From contig NC_009441.1 in the NCBI RefSeq assembly GCF_000016645.1, forward strand, positions 4,154,001 through 4,218,000: a stretch of DNA of 64,000 nucleotides, in the 5' to 3' direction. Each line of letters begins with the position of its first letter. Positions within the stretch are counted from its first letter, which is position 1. Below the pieces are notes generated by a model. That model worked only from the letters and a program-made list of their open reading frames with translations. It was not told where the DNA came from and did no database searches. The translations under genes were made by a program, and so were the position numbers. Origin of the DNA: Flavobacterium johnsoniae UW101. Its GTDB lineage: Bacteria; Bacteroidota; Bacteroidia; Flavobacteriales; Flavobacteriaceae. Below, piece after piece: positions 1-9,211 of the stretch.

Positions 1-2875
1 CAGAAATTCTATCGTTGTTGTAAGTTGCTCCGTTATAAGTTGCCAAAGTAATATTAGATAAAAGACTGATATCTAAAAGACCTCCCGGAACTTCTAATTC
101 CACATCAATAATATCTCCTGCCTGACCCGGATTAGCAAAAATCAATTGCTGCTGGATGAATCCTCCTACTCCAAGCGGTACAGAAAGATGTGCATACGAA
201 TTAATATTACCATCTACAGAATCATTTGGAGTAAGAGCTGTACATAAACCACATAATACACCATCTGTAGATGTTGTCTGTGTACCAGCTTGCAAACAAG
301 TACTTGTATTAGCTATTACGATAACATTAATTACACCTCTTGTTAAATTAGTACAATCAGTACCCACATTAACAGCTTCAACGTAATACGTTTTATTAGC
401 AGTTAAAGCCGGGCTAGGTGTAAAAGTTGTTGTATCAAATGCAACAGAAGCGCCGCCAGTTGGTACATCATACCAATTGTATCTAACACCCGCCACCGGA
501 TTCTGAACAGACAAAGTAATAGTTTGTCCAGATTGTATAATTATATCTGTTGACGCAAAAGTTGGTACCGCAGGCAAAGGATTAATTGTCAGCGGAACCG
601 CAGTACGAGTTGGAGTTGAACAACCACCTATAACTGCTTCTACATAATATGTTATATTAGCAGTTAAAGCCGGCGTTGTAAACGCCGTTCCTGTAAATAC
701 TAAATTACCTCCCGTTGCTGCATCGTACCAATTATAAGTAGTACCTGCAACTGGTGCATCAACTGTTAAAGTTGTAGACTGTCCGTTACAAATGGTCGAT
801 GGTGATGGAGTAACTGTAGGCAGTACAGGATTTTGTATCAATACCTGAACTGGATTTCTTTCACTATTTACACAACCATTTCTTGTTATTTCAACATAAT
901 ATGTTGTTGGTGCTGTTAAAGCCGGAGTTGTAAACGCAGCTGTAGATGCTAACGAAGTTCCTCCTGTAGCTGTATTATACCAATTCACAGTTTCACCTAC
1001 CGCAAGAGCCGCAGTTAATGTTGTAGTCGCTCCACTGCAAATAGTTGTATTTCCTGTAATTACAGGCGCTTTATATCTGTAAGTTGTCTGATAAATATCA
1101 GCTGTAGTTAAAACTGTTGCTAAACCTCCTAATCGAATTTCAACACGATCAAAATTAGCTCCTGCAACTACACTGGCTCTAAAACGATTTCCTGATAATA
1201 ATTGAAGTGTAATTAACGGATTATTAATAGCAATTCTGTCATTATTATAAGTTGCACCGTTATAAGTTGCCAAACTTACGGCTCCTAATAAAGAAAGATC
1301 TGCAATACCGCCTGGTAATTCTAACTCCACATCTACAATATCACCTGCTTTTCCAGGATTATTAAATTGTAATGTCTGTTGAATCCATCCGTTAATTAAT
1401 CCAACCGGAACACTAAGTCTCGCTGCTGTAGCAGGATTTCCATCTACAGAATTATTCGGATTTGTAGAACTACACAGTAGACACAATCCGTTTTGAACCG
1501 TTAACTGACTGCTAGCTTCAAGACATCCGCCTAAAGCAGCTGGTTGAACCGTTACAGTAACCGGTACTCTGGCAGCACTAGGACATAAACCGTTCGGGCT
1601 TTGTGCTTCTACATAATATATTTTTGTTGCTGTTAAAATTGGCGTTGTAAAAGTGGCTGTGTTTGCAGCAACCGCTGTTCCGCCTGTGGCAACATCATAC
1701 CAATTTAATTGAACTCCTGGTTCAGAAGATGTCGCTGTTAAAGTAGCATTCTGACCTGATTGAATAGTAACACTTTGTGTTAAAACAGTTGGCGTTGCCG
1801 GCACTGCTGTCGAAACAACATTTACAGCTGTACGAGTTGGGCTCACACAACTTCCTATAGAACCTCCAACATAAAAAGTGGTTGTTCCTAATGAAACCGT
1901 AGGAGAATAAGTTGTTCCTGATGCAAGAGCAGTTCCGCCGGTTGGTCCGGAATACCAGGAATATGTTGTTCCCGGAATAGGATTTAAAAGTGTCAAGGTT
2001 GTTTGCTGCGTTGCTCCCGTAGAACAAATTGAAGTTCCCGCATTATTTACAGCAGGAGCAACAGGATTTGAAACATTTAGAACCACAGGAACACGAACAT
2101 TCCCCTCACAACCTGCAGCTCTCGAAATACCTATATAATAAATAGTTGTCGCAGTTAAAGCAGGAGTTGTATAAGTATTACCTGTTGCTAAAGGTGTTGT
2201 TGATGCCTCAGAGCTATACCATGCAAGTGTGGTACCTGCGGCAGGTGTCGCTGTAAGTGCTGCAGTAGAACCTGAACAAACAGTTTGTGTTAAACCGCCT
2301 GTTACAGTAGGCTGTGCAAATTCTAAACGCACATCGTAAACTCTTAAACTCACTAAAAGACTTAATAAGCCTCCAACCTGAATTTGAATCTGATTAGTAT
2401 CAGCCGTCACAGTAAATTTTGCCACCGCAACAGTATTGCCATTTAACAAGTTTAGGTTCAACAGCGGACTATTTAAAGCTACACTTGAACCTACATTTGC
2501 ACCTGAAAATTTAGCCTGAAGTGACGCATTAGATAGTAATCCTACGTCAAGCAAACCATTTCCGGTACCAAAATAAATAGCGATTTGGTCACCTGCCCTT
2601 GCTGTCTGGTTTAAAGTAAGTGTTTCTTCAACGAAACAGCCTACACCAACAGCATTAGTCAGGGTTGCAAAAGTTGTTAAACCAGCGCTGTCATAAGCGT
2701 TGGCGGGACTATCAACATTTAAACCTACACACAATAGACCTCCCTGACTATTAGTTTGAGACACAGGTCTGCAAATAGTCTGCGAAAATGCATTAGTGCA
2801 TAATAAGAATAAAAATAATAGTCCGAATAATCTCTTCTGGAAGCTGAGACTACAAAAAGTAAATTTTTTTTTCAT
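1..2875 (-). CDS. Giant Ig-repeat exported surface protein (5' part only)
   Basis: The frame starts at base 2875 and stays open for 958 codons to the left edge, so the C terminus is missing. A signal peptide (hydrophobic LFGLLFLFLLC, cleavage near Q32) comes first. After it, a cysteine-led domain of about 150 residues alternates with triplets of about 80-residue Ig-like repeats bearing WYD..TGG and TYYVEA signatures. The cysteine-led domain begins at bases 2773, 1525 and 298, a period of 416 and 409 codons. Bacteroidota proteins with such Ig_7-like repeats are usually exported by the type IX system and act as adhesins; the sorting domain that would prove this is outside the window. The antisense frames here are shadows of this gene. 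Confidence 0.85.
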   Translation of the reverse strand, partial: MKKKFTFCSLSFQKRLFGLLFLFLLCTNAFSQTICRPVSQTNSQGGLLCVGLNVDSPANAYDSAGLTTFATLTNAVGVGCFVEETLTLNQTARAGDQIAIYFGTGNGLLDVGLLSNASLQAKFSGANVGSSVALNSPLLNLNLLNGNTVAVAKFTVTADTNQIQIQVGGLLSLLVSLRVYDVRLEFAQPTVTGGLTQTVCSGSTAALTATPAAGTTLAWYSSEASTTPLATGNTYTTPALTATTIYYIGISRAAGCEGNVRVPVVLNVSNPVAPAVNNAGTSICSTGATQQTTLTLLNPIPGTTYSWYSGPTGGTALASGTTYSPTVSLGTTTFYVGGSIGSCVSPTRTAVNVVSTAVPATPTVLTQSVTIQSGQNATLTATSSEPGVQLNWYDVATGGTAVAANTATFTTPILTATKIYYVEAQSPNGLCPSAARVPVTVTVQPAALGGCLEASSQLTVQNGLCLLCSSTNPNNSVDGNPATAARLSVPVGLINGWIQQTLQFNNPGKAGDIVDVELELPGGIADLSLLGAVSLATYNGATYNNDRIAINNPLITLQLLSGNRFRASVVAGANFDRVEIRLGGLATVLTTADIYQTTYRYKAPVITGNTTICSGATTTLTAALAVGETVNWYNTATGGTSLASTAAFTTPALTAPTTYYVEITRNGCVNSERNPVQVLIQNPVLPTVTPSPSTICNGQSTTLTVDAPVAGTTYNWYDAATGGNLVFTGTAFTTPALTANITYYVEAVIGGCSTPTRTAVPLTINPLPAVPTFASTDIIIQSGQTITLSVQNPVAGVRYNWYDVPTGGASVAFDTTTFTPSPALTANKTYYVEAVNVGTDCTNLTRGVINVIVIANTSTCLQAGTQTTSTDGVLCGLCTALTPNDSVDGNINSYAHLSVPLGVGGFIQQQLIFANPGQAGDIIDVELEVPGGLLDISLLSNITLATYNGATYNNDRIS
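21..1270. repeat. Long-period internal repeat inside the Ig-repeat gene
   Basis: The DNA encoding LATYNGATYN appears at about 21-48 and again at about 1238-1270, roughly 1.22 kb apart. It marks equivalent points of two copies of the one-domain-plus-three-Ig unit. The copies have diverged elsewhere, so this is an old duplication and not a recent tandem expansion. Confidence 0.7.
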
Positions 2876-4098
2876 AATTTGGAAGATTAGAAAATGGACA
2901 ATAAAATACCTGCTGCGATAAGCACGTATGCTTAGGCAATTAAAAAAAACGTTAAAAATCAATTAGTTAAACCCTATAATAAATCCTTAGTACATAAAGA
3001 CTATAGTTTAAATTTTCAAAAAAAATTATTACACCGTATGTTTTAAAAACATACAAACCAGAAATTTTTATCTTCTTGGAATAAAATATTCCGTAAATTT
3101 TAGACAATATTGATCCGCACCATCTTCTTAATGAAGTGATCTGTTTAAATAATTTTCCTAAAGAAAATCAGTTATGGAGGGAGAATTTAATTTGATAACA
3201 TTTAACCTTTTCAATCTCTTATAGAAAGTTGATTACTCTTTCTATGAATTTTATTACTTTAAAATAAAACTCAACAACTGAATAAATTAAACATTAGAAT
3301 GTTTAGCATTAAACAAAATATTTAATGCAGAATATTGTCATCGACATAACGTCGTCGGCCAAATTTTAAATAATGAAAATGGAATATTGAAAACTTTTGA
3401 AAAAAGTTATTTGCAAGAGAAGCAAAACTAAAAGGATGAAGAAGTTTGGTTTTCTTCAAAATAATAAAAATTAAAGCTGAAATAATATGAAAACCTAATG
3501 CAAACTTGATAAAAAAAGTAATTGTCAGTTCCATAAGCAGGCGAATTAAGTTATTATTTAAAGTCCAATTAATTACAATTTATACTATCCTATTTTTTGT
3601 TTTTAAAGACAAATTGGCTCTACATTAAACATGATAAAAATGGAGCCAATATTTTGTTTAACTTTTCTATTCTAAAATTATGAAAAACAAAATAATAAAA
3701 CAAGTATAAAATTCTTATTTTTTTTAATGACTATAAATTTTAAAAACAGCTGAAATCACAGGAATATAAGAAAAAACGGAGTTTTTAACTAAAAAACAAC
3801 CTGTTTTTAGGCTTTAAAATAATTGTAATTTTTATGTTAATTTTAATAATTATAGGTTTAATACTACAATTTATTAATTTCAATCGATTGAATTTTAATA
3901 ATAATAACTAAATACCCATTCAAATTATGGATTTCTGTCTAAAATCTTAAAATTTTGAATATTCTCAAAAAAGCAGGTAAAAATACGGGGGATAAAAAAC
4001 AAAAAGTCTAAACAAAAGTTAAAAAACTAAAAAAGGGTAAACATTTTAACAATCCTGTTTACCCTTTAATAAGATTTTGAAAATGAACTATTTACACG
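2876..4098. other. AT-rich intergenic region of 1.2 kb
   Basis: No convincing gene is seen. The gap holds a small hairpin (TAAGCA-CGTA-TGCTTA at 2919-2934) upstream of the Ig-repeat gene, a longer-looped inverted repeat (ATTGGCTC 3613-3620 with GAGCCAAT 3643-3650), a doubtful 70-codon leftward frame at 3322-3534, and the terminator of the gene ending at 4099. The rest is low-complexity A/T sequence. Confidence 0.6.
4028..4067 (-). terminator. Intrinsic terminator after the DUF6495-type gene
   Basis: A perfect 12-bp stem (4032-4043 with 4056-4067, arms AAAGGGTAAACA and TGTTTACCCTTT) is followed, reading leftward, by a run of T. It lies about 30 bases beyond the stop at 4099. Confidence 0.75.
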
Positions 4099-4572
4099 CT
4101 AAGATTCTAAAATTGTATTAATTTGTGTAAATAATTGACCATCGCTTAAAAAAGCACCTTGTTTAATTAATTCAAAAATAGAAGCATTTCTTTCTTCTGT
4201 AAACACTTTTTTTCCTACTTTCATTTCAATGTTTTCAGTGAACATATTATCACTTAACCACTGCAAACCTTCTTTGGTCAAAAAATCAGTTTCAGGAACT
4301 AATGCTTTCAATACTATAGACTGAACATGAGTATCGAAACATTGAAATAAAAAAATATGATTTTTAGAAAAGTGCTCCAAAAACTCAGCTCTTCCCAACA
4401 CGCCTTCCCAAATTAAATCAGAAAAAACATCCAGTTCCTGTTCTGCAACTTCCGGTTTATTTATTTTAAGAGAATCCCATTCTGCTTTATCAATTGCCTG
4501 AGTTGCTAAAAAGCTGGCAAATTCGGCGTGCAATTCATCAAATTGCTCTTTTGTTAATCTAGCGTATTTCAT
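4099..4572 (-). CDS. DUF6495-type conserved hypothetical protein
   Basis: A 157-residue soluble protein with no signal peptide or membrane segment. The opening MKYARLTKEQFDELH and the overall length fit a family of small Flavobacteriia proteins that I recall as DUF6495; the assignment is from memory. No catalytic motif is visible. It lies about 140 bases beyond rplI on the same strand, but the rplI terminator separates them, so it is probably transcribed on its own. It has its own hairpin terminator. Function is unknown. Confidence 0.7.
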   Translation of the reverse strand: MKYARLTKEQFDELHAEFASFLATQAIDKAEWDSLKINKPEVAEQELDVFSDLIWEGVLGRAEFLEHFSKNHIFLFQCFDTHVQSIVLKALVPETDFLTKEGLQWLSDNMFTENIEMKVGKKVFTEERNASIFELIKQGAFLSDGQLFTQINTILES

Positions 4573-4663
4573 TTGTTTTTAAGCTTTACACTGCAGGCCT
4601 TAAGCAATATGCCATAAACCGCCAGCTATAATTCTAATTATTAATATAGATCTTGTATTAAAC

Positions 4664-4692
4664 AAAAAAATCCCGATTCGCATCGGGATTTT
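4664..4692 (-). terminator. Terminator of the rpsF-rpsR-rplI operon
   Basis: The stem ATCCCGAT (4670-4677) and ATCGGGAT (4682-4689) has a four-base loop, with A/T runs on both sides. Read leftward it ends in a T run, 20 bases after the rplI stop. Confidence 0.85.
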
Positions 4693-4711
4693 TATATAGT
4701 TTTTAAAATTA

Positions 4712-5152
4712 TTACTTTTCAGCAACAATTTCGTATGGTAATTCAACGATTACATCTCTGTGTAAACGAACTGTAGCATTGTATTTTCCAATACGTTTTA
4801 CAACACCGCTAGTGATGAATTTTCTGTCGATAGCGTTACCAGATTTCTCTAAAGCTTCAGCGATATCGATGTTAGTGATAGAACCAAAAAGTTTCTCTCC
4901 ACCAGCTTTTGCAGTAAGTTTAATTTCAAGAGCTTTTAAAGTTTCAGCTAATGCTTTAGCATCAGCAACAATTTTAGCTTCTTTGTGTGCTCTTTGTTTT
5001 AGGTTTTCAGCTAAAACTTTTTTAGCAGAAGGAGTTGCTAATGTAGCGAATCCTTGAGGAATTAAAAAGTTACGACCGTAACCAGGTTTTACAGATACTA
5101 CATCATCTTTAAATCCTAAGTTTTGTACGTCTTGTTTTAAAATAATTTCCAT
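4712..5152 (-). CDS. rplI: 50S ribosomal protein L9
   Basis: A 146-residue protein of normal L9 length. The N-terminal domain opens MEIILKQDVQNLGFKDDVV and carries the L9 signature around VKPGYGRNFLIPQGFA, followed by the long connecting helix and a C-terminal domain that binds 23S rRNA. It is the last gene of a three-gene ribosomal operon (S6, S18, L9), separated from rpsR by 68 bases and followed at once by a strong hairpin terminator. L9 binds the base of the L1 stalk and supports reading-frame maintenance. Confidence 0.97.
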   Translation of the reverse strand: MEIILKQDVQNLGFKDDVVSVKPGYGRNFLIPQGFATLATPSAKKVLAENLKQRAHKEAKIVADAKALAETLKALEIKLTAKAGGEKLFGSITNIDIAEALEKSGNAIDRKFITSGVVKRIGKYNATVRLHRDVIVELPYEIVAEK

Positions 5153-5220
5153 GTTGTTGTCCTTATATTTTAGAAGTTAGGTTCTGCTTTAACAGAAACC
5201 AGCGACTAGATTTTTATATA

Positions 5221-5517
5221 CTATTTTAATAAATCGGCCACGTATGGCATTAAAGCTAAGTGACGAGCTCTTTTTACAGCTACAGAAACTTTTCTTTGGT
5301 ATTTTAATGAAGTTCCAGTTAAACGACGTGGAAGAATTTTCCCTTGCTCGTTAACGAATTTCAATAAGAAATCAGCATCTTTATAATCGATGTATTTGAT
5401 TCCTGATTTTTTGAAACGGCAATACTTTTTAGTTTTGTTAGTTTCAATGTTTAAAGGCGTTAAATATCTGATATCTCCGTCTTTTTTTCCTTTTGCAGAT
5501 TGTTCGATTGTAGACAT
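5221..5517 (-). CDS. rpsR: 30S ribosomal protein S18
   Basis: A 98-residue basic protein. The core [21 protein letters not shown] and the following stretch through [12 protein letters not shown] and the ARHLALMPY end are typical of S18, which pairs with S6 on the 30S platform. The N-terminal extension of about 20 residues is usual in Bacteroidota. It starts 5 bases after the rpsF stop, so the two are co-transcribed, which suits the S6:S18 heterodimer. Unlike in many Proteobacteria, no priB or ssb gene sits between them. Confidence 0.97.
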
Positions 5518-5522
5518 AATAA

Positions 5523-5864
5523 TTACGCTTTAGTAGATTTTAATTTTGCTCTTCTTCTTTCCGCCCATGAAATAGCATGTTTGTCTAAACTTACAGTTAA
5601 GAAACGCATAACTCTTTCGTCACGTCTGAATTCAGTTTCAAAAGCAATTAGAACTTCTCCAGCTACTTTGAATTCGAATAAATGGTAAAAACCACTTTTT
5701 TTGTTTTGGATTTCGTAAGCCATTTTTTTAAGACCCCAATCCTCTTTCGATACCATTTCAGCTCCTCTACTAGTAAGAAATTCTTCAAATTTCGTTACTG
5801 TTTCCTTCACCTGAACCTCAGATAAAACGGGATTTAAAATGAAAACAGTTTCATAATGATTCAT
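5523..5864 (-). CDS. rpsF: 30S ribosomal protein S6
   Basis: A 113-residue protein beginning [16 protein letters not shown], with the S6 features [19 protein letters not shown] and the [10 protein letters not shown] strand. S6 binds S18 and the central domain of 16S rRNA. It is first in the operon with rpsR and rplI. A near-ideal Bacteroidota promoter lies 30-60 bases upstream, so this is the operon's transcription start. Confidence 0.97.
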
Positions 5865-5895
5865 AAATAAAAAATTTATTTGTTAAAATTGGGTG

Positions 5896-5925
5896 CAAAA
5901 GTAATCATTATATTTAGATATACAA
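5896..5925 (-). promoter_or_regulatory. Promoter of the rpsF operon
   Basis: Reading leftward, TTG (5925-5923), 19 bases, then TACTTTTG (5903-5896). This matches the Bacteroidota consensus TTTG and TAnnTTTG with correct spacing, 32 bases before the rpsF start. Confidence 0.75.
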
Positions 5926-6041
5926 CACTTTTTTCCTTTTATTCGTCATAATGCAAAAAATATGCGCTCATTTTAGTTTTTTTTCCAAAAAAATAATACA
6001 TTTACTACTGCTATCCTGAATTTATTCTAAATTTAAATGTT

Positions 6042-6737
6042 ATGAAACTAAACTGTGTTGTTGTAGATGATAGTTCTATACAGAGGACAATTATTGCAAA
6101 ATTAGTTAATAATCACCCAGGTTTGCACTTAATCGGGGATTTTTCTAATGCAATAGAAGCAAAAAGTTGTATCTCACTTAATAATATCGATTTAATATTT
6201 CTTGATATAGAAATGCCGGTTATTAACGGCTTTGATTTTCTTGATGGTTTAAAATCTAAACCGCAGATTATATTTATTACTTCTAAAGCCGAATATGCTT
6301 TAAAAGCTTTTGATTATGATGCTGCTGATTATCTGCAGAAACCAATTGCTGTGGACCGTTTTAATGCTTCTGTAAAAAGAGCAATTGATATGCATTTACT
6401 GAAAAAAGAAGTTAAAGAAGAAGAAGGAGAGCATATTTTTATAAAAAGCAACCTTAAAAAACTTAAAATTTTCACTGCAAAAATCAAATGGATTGAAGCT
6501 TTTGGGGATTATGTGAGAGTAGTTACTGAAGACGACAGTAACCTGGTACTTTCGACTATGAAATCTTTTGAAAATGATTTATCAAAAGACAAGTTCATAC
6601 GCGTTCACAAATCATATATTATTAATATTGATAAAGTTGAACGTTTCAATAGTAAATTTGCCGAAATCGGCATCACTAAAATTCCGCTTAGCCGAAATAA
6701 AAAAGAAGATTTAGTAAAAGCTTTGTCAACGTCGTAA
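6042..6737 (+). CDS. LytTR-family response regulator
   Basis: A 231-residue two-domain regulator. The receiver domain (about 1-120) has the acidic pair D9/D10, the phosphoacceptor D55 in LDIEMP, T80 and K100 (LQKP). A LytTR DNA-binding domain covers about 128-228, with the family pattern IKWIEAFGDYVRVVT and FIRVHKSYIIN. No histidine kinase gene is adjacent; in Bacteroidota the partner is often a distant LytS/YesM-type kinase. Its stop lies two bases from the convergent priA stop. Target genes cannot be inferred from this window. Confidence 0.93.
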   Translation: MKLNCVVVDDSSIQRTIIAKLVNNHPGLHLIGDFSNAIEAKSCISLNNIDLIFLDIEMPVINGFDFLDGLKSKPQIIFITSKAEYALKAFDYDAADYLQKPIAVDRFNASVKRAIDMHLLKKEVKEEEGEHIFIKSNLKKLKIFTAKIKWIEAFGDYVRVVTEDDSNLVLSTMKSFENDLSKDKFIRVHKSYIINIDKVERFNSKFAEIGITKIPLSRNKKEDLVKALSTS

Positions 6738-6739
6738 TT

Positions 6740-9187
6740 TTAATAAAAATCGACATTTACAACCACTTTTATAGCTCTGTACTGAGCAACAGCTTCAAAA
6801 CTATTCAACATTTTCTGAATAGTTTTTTTTGTATTACCCAAATGCATATTCTGCGGAATCTTAATTAAAATTGTTCGGATATATTCATTTCTTATTCTGC
6901 TGATTGCCGGTTCTTCAGGTCCCAAAACAGGTATATTTAGATTTTGGCTTAAAACCTGATACAGCCACATTGAGCCTTCTTTCAGCTTATCAAAATCTTT
7001 ATGTTTTATAGTAAGTTTTATAATTCTGAAGTAAGGAGGATATTTATAGATCTGCCTGTCATACAGCTGCTCCTTATACATACCATTGTAATTATGGTTA
7101 GTAACCTGCTGAATTGTATTATGATTTGGATTATAGGTCTGAATAACAACTTTTCCCTGTTTTTCAGATCTCCCTGCTCTTCCTGCAACCTGAGTCATCA
7201 TTTGAAAACTGCGTTCAAAAGCCCTAAAATCCGGATGATGCAGCATATTATCAGCATTCATGATTCCCACTAAACTTACATTATCAAAGTCAAGCCCTTT
7301 TGCCAGCATTTGCGTCCCGACAAGAATATCAATTTCTCGATTTTTAAAGGTGTCAATAATTTTTTCAAAACCAAATTTACCGCGTGTTGTATCCTGATCC
7401 ATACGTGCCGTTTTTGCTTTCGGAAAAAGTGATGCCAGCTCCTGCTCTATCTGCTCTGTTCCAAACCCTTTTGTGGTTAAATCTATACTTGAACAGCTAT
7501 GACAATTCGTTGGTTTTGCAATAGCGTATCCACAATAATGACAACGCAGCTGATTTTTAAACTTATGATACGTTAAACTCACATCGCATTGCTGGCAATG
7601 AGGTACGTGCCCGCAGGTCAAACACTCTATTATAGGTGAATATCCTCTTCTGTTTTGAAACAAAATCACTTGTTCACCCAAAGACAAAGCCTCAGTAATT
7701 TCTTCTATTAAAAGATCACTAAAATGCCCTGTCATTCTCTTCCTAAAATGTTTGTCTTTTAAATCGACTAAAACAACTTCGGGCAGTCGAACATTTTTAT
7801 AGCGTTCAGTAAGTGTTACTAAACCATATTTATCATTCTGGGTATTAAAATAAGTCTCGATACTTGGTGTTGCAGATCCAAGCAAAACTTTAGCATTATG
7901 AAAATTTGCTAATACAATTGCAGCATCTCTGGCGTGATATCTTGGTGCCGGATCTGTTTGTTTAAAAGTCTGCTCATGCTCTTCATCAACAATGAGCAGA
8001 CCAAGATCATTAAAAGGCAAAAACAAAGCCGATCTTGCCCCTATGACTATTTGAGCTTTTTCAGAATTTTCAAGTGTCTGTTTCCAAACCTCAACTCTTT
8101 CATTATTACTGTATTTTGAATGAAAAACAGCAACTTTGTCTCCAAAATGAAGACGCAGACGAGAAACTAACTGAGTGGTAAGGGCTATTTCAGGAAGCAG
8201 ATACAAAACCTGTCTTCCTGTATGCAGATATTCTTCGATTAGTTTTATGTAAATTTCTGTTTTCCCGCTCGAAGTAACTCCATGAAGCAAACAGACTTCT
8301 TTTTCAGTAAGACTTTGTTTTATTGCTGTAAAAGCATTTTGCTGCGCTTCACTTAACAATAATTCTTTTTCTGATTTTTCTCCGGTAAACAAAACACGGT
8401 CTTGCTGCAAAAGATATTCTTCAAGAATTTCATTCTTAACTAAAGTTTTTACAACAGACGAACTAGAACCAGAAACCTCAACTAATTTTTTAACAGTAAC
8501 AGGCTTTTTTTCTGAAGCACTAATTTGAAAATAAGCTAAAACAATTTCTTTTTGCTTGTCATTTTTCAGAATATCAAGAAGGCTTCCCAAACCTTGATCT
8601 GTTTCGTATTTTGAGTGCAGCTTAACATAACGAACCAGTTTAGGCTTATAACTTTCTTTTATTTCTTCTTCCAGAAAAATTATATCTCTTGCTATTAATT
8701 TTTGAAGAATTGGGAGGATATTTTTTCTATTTAAAATAGAAGCTATTTCCTGAACTTTAAGCGAACTCTGATGCTGTAACGCTTCATAAATTAAAAATTC
8801 ATCATCAGAAAGTTCAGAATCATTAACAACAACATCTGGTTTGTGCGAAACAATAGTTTCACTTTCCAACAGTAATCCCGTTGGAAAAGCGCCGCGATAT
8901 ACATCGCCAATACCGCACATGTAATAATTAGCTACCCAAAGCCAGTGTTTAATCTGGATTTCGGTTGCAATTGGCCTTTCATCTAAAATTTGATGAATTT
9001 CTTTGGCTTCATATAAGGTTGGCGCATTTTCATGTATATCTAATACAAGTGCTGTATAAATTTTGCTTTTACCAAATGGCACCGCTACCCGCATTCCTTT
9101 TTTAATAAAATGGAATTCAGCCTCAGAAACACGATATGTAAAGGTTTTTGCTAAGGAAAGCGGTAAAATAACTTCGATAAAAAACAT
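6740..9187 (-). CDS. priA: Primosomal protein N', PriA helicase
   Basis: An 815-residue protein that restarts stalled replication forks by loading the replicative helicase. It has an N-terminal DNA-binding region, a superfamily 2 helicase core with Walker A GVTSSGKT (303-310) and DEEH box (401-404), and the PriA zinc-binding insert with eight cysteines (522, 525, 531, 534, 549, 552, 562, 565). The motif QVAGRAGR near residue 665 is helicase motif VI. Length and motif order are normal and the gene looks intact. It runs tail to tail with the LytTR regulator. Confidence 0.97.
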   Translation of the reverse strand: MFFIEVILPLSLAKTFTYRVSEAEFHFIKKGMRVAVPFGKSKIYTALVLDIHENAPTLYEAKEIHQILDERPIATEIQIKHWLWVANYYMCGIGDVYRGAFPTGLLLESETIVSHKPDVVVNDSELSDDEFLIYEALQHQSSLKVQEIASILNRKNILPILQKLIARDIIFLEEEIKESYKPKLVRYVKLHSKYETDQGLGSLLDILKNDKQKEIVLAYFQISASEKKPVTVKKLVEVSGSSSSVVKTLVKNEILEEYLLQQDRVLFTGEKSEKELLLSEAQQNAFTAIKQSLTEKEVCLLHGVTSSGKTEIYIKLIEEYLHTGRQVLYLLPEIALTTQLVSRLRLHFGDKVAVFHSKYSNNERVEVWKQTLENSEKAQIVIGARSALFLPFNDLGLLIVDEEHEQTFKQTDPAPRYHARDAAIVLANFHNAKVLLGSATPSIETYFNTQNDKYGLVTLTERYKNVRLPEVVLVDLKDKHFRKRMTGHFSDLLIEEITEALSLGEQVILFQNRRGYSPIIECLTCGHVPHCQQCDVSLTYHKFKNQLRCHYCGYAIAKPTNCHSCSSIDLTTKGFGTEQIEQELASLFPKAKTARMDQDTTRGKFGFEKIIDTFKNREIDILVGTQMLAKGLDFDNVSLVGIMNADNMLHHPDFRAFERSFQMMTQVAGRAGRSEKQGKVVIQTYNPNHNTIQQVTNHNYNGMYKEQLYDRQIYKYPPYFRIIKLTIKHKDFDKLKEGSMWLYQVLSQNLNIPVLGPEEPAISRIRNEYIRTILIKIPQNMHLGNTKKTIQKMLNSFEAVAQYRAIKVVVNVDFY

Positions 9188-9211
9188 GTACTATTATATA
9201 GGATTGCAAAG

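Noticed and set aside
21..1270. Regular DNA repeats that might suggest a CRISPR array
   Set aside because: The period is about 1.2 kb and the repeats are coding, in frame and diverged. No 25-40 bp direct repeats with uniform spacers occur anywhere in the window.
156..2027. Frames on both strands at 156-386 (+) and 1722-2027 (-) in the Ig-repeat region
   Set aside because: They lie in other frames of the long leftward Ig-repeat gene, which has a signal peptide and repeats; the overlapping frames are shadows.
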